Below are positions 43,577 to 53,679 of a DNA stretch of 64,000 nt, piece after piece (the first letter of the stretch is position 1; each line of letters begins with the position of its first letter). Source of the DNA: Paramesorhizobium leguminum (GTDB lineage Bacteria; Pseudomonadota; Alphaproteobacteria; Rhizobiales; Rhizobiaceae); assembly GCF_003217235.1 (NCBI RefSeq), contig NZ_QJTF01000022.1, positions 1 to 64,000 of the forward strand, given 5' to 3'. The position numbers were made by a program, and so were the translations under genes. The notes beneath the pieces are model-generated. The model was given only the letters and a program-made list of their open reading frames with translations. It did no database searches and was not told the DNA's origin.

Positions 43577-44995
43577 ATGACCGACGCACCGTCGCTAAAG
43601 GTCAGGGACGCCGCGATTTTTGAACGGCGCGTGACCATGCGCATGCCGTTCCGCTTCGGCGCGGTAACGGTGCGCGAAGCAAGCCAGCTTTTCCTGCGCC
43701 TGACGGTCGAGGACGGGCGTGGTCATTATGCGCATGGCTATGCCGCCGAACTGATGGTGCCCAAATGGTTCGACAAGAACCCGGCGCTTGGGGCTCCGGA
43801 GAACGAAGATCAGCTGCGCCGTTCGGTTCGTATCGCGGTAAAACTTGCGAGCGATGCGCCTGCCGCACCCGCCTTTGCCCTGCATGCCGCGGTTGAAGAC
43901 GAGCAGCACCGCCTCGCGGCGGCGGAGGGGCTCAACGGCCTCATAGCGTCCTTCGGGCTTGCGCTTGTCGACCGCGCGGTGCTCGACGCGCTCTGCCGCA
44001 TGAATGGTGTTTCCATTACCGAAGCGATCCGCAACAATCTGGCGCAAATCGATGCAAGCACTACGCCAGATCTCGCCGGGTTCGATATCGCCGGCTTTCT
44101 GGAAAGCCTCAAACCCCAGCCGAACCTCTCCCTGCGCCACACGGTTGGCTATGTCGATTCGCTTACGCCTTCCGATATTTCCGCGCGTCTTGAGGATGGC
44201 CTGCCGGAATGTCTGGAAGAGGAAATCCACGCCTATGGCGTCAGATATTTCAAGCTGAAGGTTTCCGGGCGTCCGCGAGAGGATGCCGAGCGCCTGAAAG
44301 CGATTGCCGCGGTTCTGGACACGCTGCCGGAATACAAGGTGACGCTTGATGGCAACGAGCAGTTCGAAAGCGAGGCGGCGGTGATTGATCTCATGGATCG
44401 CATCGAGGCCGAGCCTTCGCTCCAGCGCCTGCGCCGCTCCCTACTCTTCGTGGAGCAGCCGATTGCCCGCGCCGCCGCCCTGGTGAGCCCGGTTCGAAAC
44501 CTGGCGGGGCGCGTTGCGCTCGAAATTGACGAGTCGGACGGAACGCAGGACGCGTTTCTTGCCGCGCGGGAACAGGGCTATCGCGGCGTATCGTCCAAAT
44601 CCTGCAAGGGATTCTACCGCTCGCTCCTCAATCGCTGCCGCGTCGAAAAATGGAATGCCGAAGGACCCGGCGGCTTCTTCATGTCGGCGGAAGATTTGAC
44701 GACCCAACCGGGCATTGCCGTGCAGCAGGATCTGGCGCTTGCTGCGATTCTTGGGTCTAGCCATGTCGAGCGCAACGGCCATCACTATGTCGAGGGCATG
44801 CAAGGCGCATTGGAGGGTGAGACGCGCTCCTGGCTTGATGCGCATGGCGACCTATACCGGCAAATGGACGGCGGCCTGCGCCTCGATATCCGCCATGGTA
44901 GGCTTTCGCTCGCAACCACGCTTCACGCTCCGGGTCTCGGCATTTCCGGCGATGCCGCCGCAGCGACCTTTGCGGCACTTGAAAAGGGGGCATGA
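43577..44995 (+). CDS. Enolase-superfamily (mandelate racemase/MLE-like) protein
   Basis: The 472-residue protein shows the enolase-superfamily barrel residues: the K-x-K base in RYFKLKVSG, metal ligands in TLDGNEQF (D), LLFVEQPI (E) and LEIDESDG (D/E), and a second-side lysine in VSSKSCKG. This is the layout of MLE/dipeptide-epimerase-type members. It is longer than typical 370-400 residue members owing to an extended N-terminal half. In this operon it is probably the sugar-acid dehydratase between the dehydrogenase and the DUF993 lyase (inference). ATG 43577 is used; a TTG at 43568 is possible. Confidence 0.8.
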   Translation: MTDAPSLKVRDAAIFERRVTMRMPFRFGAVTVREASQLFLRLTVEDGRGHYAHGYAAELMVPKWFDKNPALGAPENEDQLRRSVRIAVKLASDAPAAPAFALHAAVEDEQHRLAAAEGLNGLIASFGLALVDRAVLDALCRMNGVSITEAIRNNLAQIDASTTPDLAGFDIAGFLESLKPQPNLSLRHTVGYVDSLTPSDISARLEDGLPECLEEEIHAYGVRYFKLKVSGRPREDAERLKAIAAVLDTLPEYKVTLDGNEQFESEAAVIDLMDRIEAEPSLQRLRRSLLFVEQPIARAAALVSPVRNLAGRVALEIDESDGTQDAFLAAREQGYRGVSSKSCKGFYRSLLNRCRVEKWNAEGPGGFFMSAEDLTTQPGIAVQQDLALAAILGSSHVERNGHHYVEGMQGALEGETRSWLDAHGDLYRQMDGGLRLDIRHGRLSLATTLHAPGLGISGDAAAATFAALEKGA

Positions 44996-44996
44996 C

Positions 44997-45818
44997 ATGA
45001 ATCTTTCCGGCCTGTCGGTGAACTTCGCGACCATAAAGCAGGGCGGCTCCTTCGGGGCGCTTGTCGATGCCTGCCTCGCGCAAGGCATCACCACCATTTC
45101 GCCCTGGCGCGATCAGGTTCACGCAGCCGGACTTGGCGAGGCGGCCCGTATCGTCGGGCAGAACGGGCTTCGTCTCAGCGGGCTTTGCCGTGGCGGGTTT
45201 TTCCCCGCACCTGACGCGGAAGGCCGCGCCCGCGCCATCGAGGATAACAAGCGCGCCGTGGATGAAGCCGCAACGCTCGCCGCCGATTGCCTGGTGCTGG
45301 TTGTCGGCGGCTTGCCGCACGGATCGCGCGATATCGAGGGCGCGCGCCAGATGGTGGAAGACGGCATGGCGGCGCTTCTGCCCCATGCGCGCGCCGCCGG
45401 TGTCCCGCTCGCCATAGAGCCTCTGCATCCCTTCTATGCGGCGGATCGGGCCTGCATCAACACGCTGAAACAGTCGCTCGATTTGTGCGACCGGCTCGGC
45501 GAGGGAACCGGCGTGGCGATCGATGTCTATCATGTCTGGTGGGATCCGGAACTGGAAAGCCAAATCGCCCGCGCCGGTCGCAACGGCCAGATCCTCGCCC
45601 ATCACATCTGCGACTGGCTGGTGCCGACGACCGACCCGCTGAACGATCGCGGCATGATGGGCGACGGCGTCATCGACCTCAGGGGCTTCCGCGCCATGAT
45701 CGAGAAAGCCGGTTTCTTCGGCCCGCAGGAGGTGGAAATCTTTTCCCATCGCTGGAATGGCCGCCCAGTGGAGGAGGTGCTGGCGACCGTGGTCGAGCGG
45801 TACAGGGCGGTTTGTTGA
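44997..45818 (+). CDS. Sugar phosphate isomerase/epimerase-like TIM-barrel protein
   Basis: The 273-residue AP-endonuclease-2-fold protein has metal-site segments LAIEPLHPFYAADRACINT, VAIDVYHVWWDPEL and AHHICDWLVPTTDPLNDRGM, with the E-D-H-E ligand set visible (final E in PQEVEIFSHRW). It may isomerise, epimerise or act as a 3-keto-glycoside-type lyase. The gene starts 1 bp after the enolase-like gene (TGACATG). It ends the core of the operon; 381 bp of repeats follow before the next Gfo/Idh gene. Confidence 0.83.
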   Translation: MNLSGLSVNFATIKQGGSFGALVDACLAQGITTISPWRDQVHAAGLGEAARIVGQNGLRLSGLCRGGFFPAPDAEGRARAIEDNKRAVDEAATLAADCLVLVVGGLPHGSRDIEGARQMVEDGMAALLPHARAAGVPLAIEPLHPFYAADRACINTLKQSLDLCDRLGEGTGVAIDVYHVWWDPELESQIARAGRNGQILAHHICDWLVPTTDPLNDRGMMGDGVIDLRGFRAMIEKAGFFGPQEVEIFSHRWNGRPVEEVLATVVERYRAVC

Positions 45819-45844
45819 GTGGTTCATGGTTTGACGGCGTCAGT

Positions 45845-45884
45845 GCCAAGCGCCCTCGTGGGTATCGAGGCTCACCATGAGGGA
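45845..45884. repeat. Family D repeat, copy 1 (CGCCCTCGTGG...ACCATGAGGG)
   Basis: A short degenerate element with CGCCCTCGTGGGTATCGAGG then CTCACCATGAGGG. A longer version lies at 47447-47563 and a related one at 46095-46156. It is part of the 381-bp non-coding stretch 45819-46199, which contains only repeats. Confidence 0.6.
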
Positions 45885-45904
45885 TTTGCTGGAATGTCGC
45901 GGAA

Positions 45905-46063
45905 TGCCCCTCACCCTTACCCTCTCCCCGTGAAAATACGGGGAGAGGGGGACATGGACGTCTTCGCCTTCTTTTTCTGCTAGGTGCTGTAGGAGAAGAA
46001 AGAGGCGGCAAGGCTCACGTCCCCCTCTCCCTGCTTGCGGGGAGAGGGTAAGGGTGAGGGGCA
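45905..46063. repeat. Family B palindromic element, copy 2 (intergenic)
   Basis: 159 bp by my count, with TGCCCCTCACCCTTACCCTC and inverse arms. Read in the phase used by the genic copies it meets a stop (TAA) in the second arm, so this copy could not be carried inside a gene in that frame. Confidence 0.92.
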
Positions 46064-46094
46064 CTCCACGCGATATGCTTTTAAGCGCAACGCC

Positions 46095-46156
46095 CCTTCA
46101 CCCTCATCCTGAGGTGCTCGCGTGAGCCAAGCCTCGAAGGACGAGATGAAGGGGAT
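46095..46156. repeat. Family D-like inverted repeat, copy 2
   Basis: CCCTTCACCCTCATCCTGAG ... CCTCGAAGGACGAGATGAAGGG is an imperfect palindrome of about 60 bp immediately upstream of the Gfo/Idh gene at 46200. Similar CTCATCCTGAGG/CCTCGAAGGATGAG repeats are common in Rhizobiales (from memory). Confidence 0.65.
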
Positions 46157-46199
46157 CGCCATTAGCCGGCGTCTCCATTTCAACATGAAGGAGGAAGGC

Positions 46200-47435
46200 A
46201 TGTCTCTGAAACGCAAGCGTTACGTCCTCGTCGGAACGGGCAATCGCGGCACGACGATGTGGGGCCGAGAGTTGTTGGCGGGGTGGAGCGATTATGTCGA
46301 GCTTGTCGGCATCTGCGACCTGAACCTCATGCGCGCCGAACGGGCGCGCACCATGATCGGCTCTGATGCGCCGCTTTACGATGATTTCGACCGGATGATG
46401 GCCGAGCTGAAACCGGCTCTCGTGATCGTCTGCACACCTGACGATACCCACGACGACATCATCGTGCGCGCGCTCGAAGCCGGGGCCGATGTGATCAGCG
46501 AAAAGCCGATGACCACGACCCCGGAAAAGATCGCCCGCATCCTGGAGGCGGAAGCGCGGACCGGGCGGCGGGTGGACGTCTCCTTCAACTACCGCTTCGC
46601 CCCCACGGCCGCGCGCATCAAGGAACTGATCAACGAAGGCGCCATCGGCGATGTCACCTCCGTCGATTTTCACTGGTATCTCGATAACAAGCACGGCGCG
46701 GACTATTTCCGCCGCTGGCATGCCTTCACGGAACGCTCGGGCAGCCTCTTCGTGCACAAGGCGACGCATCATTTCGACCTGCTCAATTGGTATCTGGATT
46801 CCGATCCCGTCGAGGTCAAAGGCTTCGGCCAGCTCCTGCATTACGGCCGCAACGGACCCTTTCGCGGCGAACGATGCCGCACCTGCCCGCACAAGGGCGA
46901 GTGCGATTACTATTTCGATCTCTCAGCCGATCCGTTCCTCGAAACGCTTTATGAAGAGCCGTCCGAGGTCGACGGCTATGTCCGCGACGCCTGCGTCTTC
47001 CGCGAGGATATCGATATTCCCGATACGATGAGCGCTTCTATCCGCTATGCCAGCGGCGTGCAGGTTTCCTATTCGCTGAACACCTACATGCCGATCGAAG
47101 GCCATCATATCGCCTTCAACGGCCACAAGGGGCGCATAGAGATGCGCCAATATGAAAAACAGCCATGGACCGAGCCCCCGGCTGACGAGATCCTGCTCGT
47201 CAGGAGCTTTGGCGGCGGTGTCGAGCGTATCTGGGTCCCGCACGAGCCCGGCGGCCATTATGGCGGCGACAACCGAATGCGCGACATGATCTTCAAGCCC
47301 GGCTCGAACGATCGCCTGCGCCAGCGGGCGGGGTCACGGGCGGGCGCCATGTCGGTCCTGTGCGGCGTCGCGGCGCTTGAGAGTTCGCGCAAAGGCGGTG
47401 CGGCGATAGTGGAGCCGCCTCGTTCCGTTGTTTAA
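46200..47435 (+). CDS. Gfo/Idh/MocA-family oxidoreductase (4) with a cysteine cluster
   Basis: The 411-residue dehydrogenase begins MSLKRKRYVLVGTGNRGTTM; the catalytic motif is VISEKPMT and the substrate-side histidines are in VHKATHHFDLLNWYL. Near residue 225 it has ERCRTCPHKGECDYYFDL, a C-x2-C-x5-C cluster that could bind a metal ion; a fourth ligand (C or H) would be needed. ATG 46200 has AAGGAGG; earlier in-frame ATGs lie within the repeat. It may be part of the rightward TetR operon or stand alone. Confidence 0.85.
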   Translation: MSLKRKRYVLVGTGNRGTTMWGRELLAGWSDYVELVGICDLNLMRAERARTMIGSDAPLYDDFDRMMAELKPALVIVCTPDDTHDDIIVRALEAGADVISEKPMTTTPEKIARILEAEARTGRRVDVSFNYRFAPTAARIKELINEGAIGDVTSVDFHWYLDNKHGADYFRRWHAFTERSGSLFVHKATHHFDLLNWYLDSDPVEVKGFGQLLHYGRNGPFRGERCRTCPHKGECDYYFDLSADPFLETLYEEPSEVDGYVRDACVFREDIDIPDTMSASIRYASGVQVSYSLNTYMPIEGHHIAFNGHKGRIEMRQYEKQPWTEPPADEILLVRSFGGGVERIWVPHEPGGHYGGDNRMRDMIFKPGSNDRLRQRAGSRAGAMSVLCGVAALESSRKGGAAIVEPPRSVV

Positions 47436-47446
47436 GTCGGTTCCGC

Positions 47447-47563
47447 CAAGCGCCCTCGTGGTTCGAGGCTCATTCCGCTTCGCTCCATTCACACCTCACC
47501 ATGAGGGCTACTGCGGCGTTGCAACCTTCACCCTCATGGTGAACCACGGGGGTGAAGGGCGCG
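47447..47563. repeat. Family D repeat, copy 3
   Basis: CGCCCTCGTGGTTCGAGGCT ... CTCACCATGAGGGC followed by CACCCTCATGGTGAACCACG forms nested inverted repeats. It fills the 144-bp gap between two convergent genes (Gfo/Idh and mmsA) and may act as a bidirectional terminator. Confidence 0.65.
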
Positions 47564-47579
47564 CGGCGTGGAATTGCCT

Positions 47580-49079
<1,500 letters not shown>

Positions 49080-49130
49080 GGCGGGTCCTCCCATGATGCT
49101 GTTTTGTCGTTTGAACCAGTAATCAGGATA

Positions 49131-49913
49131 TTACAACGTGAAAACCGCCCGGAATGCCTCTAGCGCCTTTTCGGCATCATCCTTGGCGAAAGCTTCCAGT
49201 CCGACCGGCCCGCGATACCCCATGTCATGAAGCGCGCGCGCAATGGCCGGATAGTTGATCTCCCCAGTGCCCGGCTCGCAGCGTCCGGGTACATCCGCCA
49301 CCTGGATTTCGCCAATCCATGGCAGGCAGGTCCGGCAAGTTTCGATCAGATTTCCCTCGCCGATCTGCACATGGTAGAGATCGAGGTTGAGCCTCAAGCG
49401 CGGATGGTCGATGGCGGAAACCAGCGCCAGCGTATCCATCGCGCGGGCGAAGGGTACACCCGGATGATCGACCGGCAGGTTCAGATTCTCCAGCGTGAAC
49501 ACCACGCCTTCCTCCTCCGCCATATCGGCAATGCGGCAAAGCGTGTCGCGCGCCTTGAGCCACATTCTGCCCGTGACGATCTCGCTTGGCCGCGCGGGGA
49601 GACCGCCCGGACCCAATCCGGTGCCATGCAGGTTCAACCGCGCGACGCCGAGCATTTTGCCGATTTGCGCCGTTTCGCGGGCGGAGCGCAGGAGTTCACC
49701 GGCTCCTTCGTCATCGGCTAGCCGCCCGGTCACATAGCCATTCATGATGGAGAATGTCGCGCCTGAGCGCTTGAGCGCGACGAGATCGTGATCGGACCAG
49801 TTCCATAGACCGACGTGGAAGCCCATTTCTTTCAGGCAAGCGCAACGCCACTCGATGGGTTTGTCGCGCCACAACATTTCGGCACAGGCGGAAAGGGTGA
49901 AGGGGTGGGTCAT
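49131..49913 (-). CDS. Hydroxypyruvate isomerase-like TIM-barrel protein
   Basis: The 260-residue protein resembles Hyi/OtnI-type isomerases: N-terminal FTLSACAEMLWRDKP, then ARLNLHGTGLGPGG, VFTLENLNLPVDHPGVPF with its metal-binding glutamate, LNLDLYHVQIGEGNLI and GEIQVADVPGRCEPGTGEINY. The E-D-H-E metal set is in place. In the iol operon its role might be an inosose or keto-sugar isomerisation; hydroxypyruvate itself is not implied by the neighbours. It is separated from iolB by a family A repeat. Confidence 0.83.
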   Translation of the reverse strand: MTHPFTLSACAEMLWRDKPIEWRCACLKEMGFHVGLWNWSDHDLVALKRSGATFSIMNGYVTGRLADDEGAGELLRSARETAQIGKMLGVARLNLHGTGLGPGGLPARPSEIVTGRMWLKARDTLCRIADMAEEEGVVFTLENLNLPVDHPGVPFARAMDTLALVSAIDHPRLRLNLDLYHVQIGEGNLIETCRTCLPWIGEIQVADVPGRCEPGTGEINYPAIARALHDMGYRGPVGLEAFAKDDAEKALEAFRAVFTL

Positions 49914-49952
49914 GTGTGGATATCCCCGACGTGGCCGCGTACCCGCCGAACA

Positions 49953-50110
49953 CCCCCCTCTGCCCTGCCGGGCATCTCCCCCTCAAGGGGGGAGATTGGC
50001 TGACGCGAACCACGCCTCTCATCCTTCGACGTTTGCGATTGGTGCCGAACGTCTATGAAAGCGTAATCTCCCCCCTTGAGGGGGAGATGTCCGGCAGGAC
50101 GGAGGGGGGT
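49953..50110. repeat. Family A palindromic element, copy 4
   Basis: 158 bp with the usual arms and centre, lying inside the iol operon between iolB and the TIM-barrel gene (224-bp gap otherwise empty). Confidence 0.92.
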
Positions 50111-50137
50111 ATGGCTTGGAACAAACATCAAAAACCC

Positions 50138-50932
50138 CTACACCAACCGCTCAACCGCCGGAGCAGCCACAAAGCGCCATTTGCGCAGCGGTCCGGCCAT
50201 GACGTTCAAATAATACATCTCAAATCCGGGAGGCGCCCCGCAAGGATGATGCCCGCGGGGGACGCAGACCACGTCGCCGTCATGCACGGCCATGGTTTCG
50301 TTGAGCGTCAGATCGTCGGTATAGACCCGCTGGATGCCGAAGCCGTCAGCCGGGTTCAGACGGTGATAATAGGTCTCTTCCAGATAAGTGATGCGCGGGA
50401 AATCATCCTCGTCATGGCGATGGCTCGGATAGCTCGACCAGTGACCAGCCGGCGTGAATACCTCCGTCACCAGCAGCGAGTCGCAGTAATCCTCGTTTTC
50501 CATGGCGATATTGTTGATGTAGCGGGTGTTCGTGCCTTCGCCCCGCTGCGTCAGCGTGATGCCATCAGGCCCGATCCGCCGCGCCTCGTGGCCTCCGTTG
50601 CCCGGCGCGGAGCAGACGGCGATGACGCAGTCCGTCTCCGCGACTGCCTCCCACTCGCTGCCATCAGGCAAATACAGGCAATGCGGCGGCGATTTCTCAA
50701 AAACGCTCATGCGTTGGCCCAGCACACCCCAATCCCGCCCCGCACCCTGAATTTGCGCCTTCCCCTCGACCATGACGAGGATGACCTCGCAGTCCCCGGT
50801 CGCCTCCGCCGCGCGCTCGCCCGCCCGCAGGCGGTAAAGCGAAAAGCCGACATAGCGCCAGCCGGCAAGCGCCGGAGTGATCTCGTGCACCTTGCCATGG
50901 GTGCCGAACGGGCGGTGAAGCAGATTGGGCAT
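50138..50932 (-). CDS. iolB: 5-deoxy-glucuronate isomerase IolB
   Basis: The 264-residue bicupin isomerises 5-deoxy-glucuronate to 2-deoxy-5-keto-gluconate. It shows the hallmark HWSSYPSHRHDEDDFP metal site and the second-cupin motif VHDGDVVCVPRGHHPCGAPPG, plus YYLNVMAGP near the end. It starts 4 bp after iolE in the operon direction (50937 to 50932). Confidence 0.94.
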   Translation of the reverse strand: MPNLLHRPFGTHGKVHEITPALAGWRYVGFSLYRLRAGERAAEATGDCEVILVMVEGKAQIQGAGRDWGVLGQRMSVFEKSPPHCLYLPDGSEWEAVAETDCVIAVCSAPGNGGHEARRIGPDGITLTQRGEGTNTRYINNIAMENEDYCDSLLVTEVFTPAGHWSSYPSHRHDEDDFPRITYLEETYYHRLNPADGFGIQRVYTDDLTLNETMAVHDGDVVCVPRGHHPCGAPPGFEMYYLNVMAGPLRKWRFVAAPAVERLV

Positions 50933-50936
50933 GGTT

Positions 50937-51839
50937 TTACTCCTGGATTAAACCTGTTTCAGCCGCAGCAGCTTTCAGCGTCTTCAAGCCAAGAGACTGG
51001 TATTGAAACGGGTTACGAACATCCGGGTCCTGCTCGGCCTCGATGACGATCCAGCCATCATAACCCACATCTTTCAGGATGCTCAGGAGCGGCACAAATT
51101 CGACTCCGCCTTCCTCGTCGCCCGGCACGGTGAAGACCCCGGCACGCACGCCATCCATGAAGGACATGCCGCTCTCTCGAACCTGACGCATGATGGCGGG
51201 GCGCACGTTCTTGGCGTGGAAATGGCTGACCCGGTCGGCATATCGGGACAAAACCGGCGCTGGATCCTGTCCGTTTGACCCGAAATAACAATGCCCCGCA
51301 TCGAAGAGCAGCCGCGTATTCGGGCCGGTTGCCGCCATGAAAGCGTCGATCTCTTCGGGCGTTTCAACCACCGTTCCCATATGGTGGTGATAGACGAGAT
51401 GAATGCCCTGCGCCGCCGTGAACGCCGCAAGCTCTTCCACTTTCGCACCGAAAGCCTTCATCTCCTCGGGCGTAAGAACCGGACTTTCACTCAGCGGCCT
51501 GGCCAAACCCTGAATGCTGTTCGAGGTCTCGCAGACGATGCACACCGTAGAGCCATTATGCTTCAACCTGTCCAGATGGCGCTGGATCGCTTTTTTCTCC
51601 TCTTCCACGGAGTGCGCGAGCAGATTCAGCGAATACCAGCCGGACACGAAGGCCAGACCATAAGAGCCAAGCAATTGTTTCAATGCTTGCGGATCGTCCG
51701 GCCAGCGATGGCCGTTCTCGATGCCGTCGAAGCCGATATCCGCCGCCTCGCGCAATATCTGTTCGGTCGGAATGTTTGCGCCAAGGGTCTGGTCGTCATC
51801 ATTGGCCCAGGCGATGGGGTTGGTGCCGAAGCGGATCAT
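50937..51839 (-). CDS. iolE: Myo-inosose-2 dehydratase IolE
   Basis: The 300-residue TIM-barrel dehydratase converts 2-keto-myo-inositol to 3D-trihydroxycyclohexane-dione. Start [16 protein letters not shown], then [31 protein letters not shown] and [10 protein letters not shown] carry the metal ligands; VIEAEQDP provides the last glutamate. It follows iolD by 7 bp. Confidence 0.94.
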   Translation of the reverse strand: MIRFGTNPIAWANDDDQTLGANIPTEQILREAADIGFDGIENGHRWPDDPQALKQLLGSYGLAFVSGWYSLNLLAHSVEEEKKAIQRHLDRLKHNGSTVCIVCETSNSIQGLARPLSESPVLTPEEMKAFGAKVEELAAFTAAQGIHLVYHHHMGTVVETPEEIDAFMAATGPNTRLLFDAGHCYFGSNGQDPAPVLSRYADRVSHFHAKNVRPAIMRQVRESGMSFMDGVRAGVFTVPGDEEGGVEFVPLLSILKDVGYDGWIVIEAEQDPDVRNPFQYQSLGLKTLKAAAAETGLIQE

Positions 51840-51846
51840 GTTTTCC

Positions 51847-53679
51847 TCAATTCACAACTCTCTGTTTCGCTGACGCCTCAAGGTACCGCGCATAGGCCTC
51901 TTTAAGCTTGTCGGTAGTCCCCACCTCCGGCACAGCCACATCCCACCACTGTCCAGCATCGCCGAAGCCCGGCCCATGGGTCGGATCCGTGTCTATGACG
52001 ATAACCGTCGGAATGTCTCGTCCCCGCGCGGCGGCGATTTGCGCTTCCAGATCGGCAATATCTTTCGCCTTCACCGCAACCGCGCCCATCGATGCCGCAT
52101 GGGCGACGAAATCGATCTGTGGCTGCTGCTCTATGTTGCAATCCCTGTAGAGATTGTTGAACGGCTCCCCGCCGCTTAGCCGCTGCAGGCGGTTGATGCA
52201 GCCGAAGCCGCGGTTGTCGGTGAGCACCACTGTGAACGGCACCTTGCGCATGACGGCGGTCGCCAGCTCCGAATTCGCCATCATGTAGGAACCGTCGCCA
52301 GCGAAGCAGATCACCTCGCGGTCGGGCCGCGCGAGCTTGAGCCCCATCGCCCCGGCGATCTCGTAGCCCATGCAGGAATAGCCGTATTCCATATGATAGC
52401 CGCCCTGGCTCGCCTGCCAGAGCAGCTTGAGCGCACCCGGCATGGTGCCGGCGGCGCCCATGGCGATGGCGCTTTCCCCGGTCGCGCGCTGCACCGCGCC
52501 GATGACTTGCGCATCCGTTGGAAGTCCTTCGCCTGAGGGGGCGGCGCAATGGCGGTTCACGGCGGCAAGCCATTCGGTTCGCGAGGCAGTATCCGGCATG
52601 GGGGCGCGATGATCTCCAAGTATGTCGCTTAAACCTTGAAGAGCAACCTTCGCATCGGCCACGAGGCCGACTGCGCCGTGCTTGTCCGCATCATAGCCCT
52701 GCACGTTGATCGAAACGAGCTTCATATCTTTCGCCTCGAATAGCGACCACGAGCCGGTGGTGAAATCCTGAAAGCGCGTGCCGATGCCGATGACCAGATC
52801 CGCCTCGCGAGCAAGCGCATTGGCCGCCGCCGAACCATCGACGCCCGCCGCGCCGAAATTCATCGGATGGGCCTGCGCCAAAGCCGATTTTCCTGCCTGC
52901 GTCTCGATGACAGGAATAGAGTGGCGGATGGCGAAATCGGCCAATTCCTGCTCCGCTTCGCTGTAAATCACGCCGCCCCCGGCGACGATGACAGGACTTT
53001 TCGCGGCGCGGATCAATGCGGCAACGTCCTCCAGATCGCGCCTGTCCGGCACAGGCCGGCGGATGCGCCAGACATGTCGCTCGAAGAAGGCTTCCGGCCA
53101 GTCATAGGCTTCCGCCTGCACATCCTGGCAAAACGACAGCGTCACCGGGCCGCAATTGGCCGGATCTGTCATCACCCGCAGCGCCCGTGGCAGCGCCGTC
53201 AGCAATTGCTCGGGCCGCGTGATGCGGTCGAAATAGCGGCTGACCGGGCGGAAGCAATCATTTGCGGATACGGTGCCGTCGTCGAAATCTTCCACCTGCT
53301 GCAGCACCGGGTCCGGCCGGCGGCTGGCGAATACATCGCCCGGAATGAGAAGCACGGGGAGCCGGTTGACATGGGCGAGCGCCGCCGCGGTGATCATATT
53401 GGTCGCGCCCGGCCCGATGGAGGACGTCACGGCCTGCGCGCGGCGACGCTTCATCGCCTTGGCATAGGCGATGGCCGTGTGCGCCATGGTCTGCTCGTTC
53501 TGGCCGCGCCAGGTGGGCAGGCCATTGCCCGCCTGCTGCAGCGCTTCGCCAAGGCCGGCCACATTGCCATGGCCGAAAATCGCCCATACGCCATCGACGA
53601 AACGCTCGCCCTCTTCCGTCATTTGGCTCGCAAGCCATTTCACCATGGCTTGCGCCGCCGTTAGTCTGATCGTGCTCAT
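51847..53679 (-). CDS. iolD: 3D-(3,5/4)-trihydroxycyclohexane-1,2-dione hydrolase IolD
   Basis: The 610-residue TPP enzyme opens the inositol ring. It has the N-terminal glutamine-type motif [11 protein letters not shown] (IolD's version of the activating glutamate region), the central FAD/ADP-like domain and the C-terminal TPP motif [19 protein letters not shown]...NRGFG. ATG 53679 overlaps the iolC stop (ATGA). Confidence 0.94.
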   Translation of the reverse strand: MSTIRLTAAQAMVKWLASQMTEEGERFVDGVWAIFGHGNVAGLGEALQQAGNGLPTWRGQNEQTMAHTAIAYAKAMKRRRAQAVTSSIGPGATNMITAAALAHVNRLPVLLIPGDVFASRRPDPVLQQVEDFDDGTVSANDCFRPVSRYFDRITRPEQLLTALPRALRVMTDPANCGPVTLSFCQDVQAEAYDWPEAFFERHVWRIRRPVPDRRDLEDVAALIRAAKSPVIVAGGGVIYSEAEQELADFAIRHSIPVIETQAGKSALAQAHPMNFGAAGVDGSAAANALAREADLVIGIGTRFQDFTTGSWSLFEAKDMKLVSINVQGYDADKHGAVGLVADAKVALQGLSDILGDHRAPMPDTASRTEWLAAVNRHCAAPSGEGLPTDAQVIGAVQRATGESAIAMGAAGTMPGALKLLWQASQGGYHMEYGYSCMGYEIAGAMGLKLARPDREVICFAGDGSYMMANSELATAVMRKVPFTVVLTDNRGFGCINRLQRLSGGEPFNNLYRDCNIEQQPQIDFVAHAASMGAVAVKAKDIADLEAQIAAARGRDIPTVIVIDTDPTHGPGFGDAGQWWDVAVPEVGTTDKLKEAYARYLEASAKQRVVN

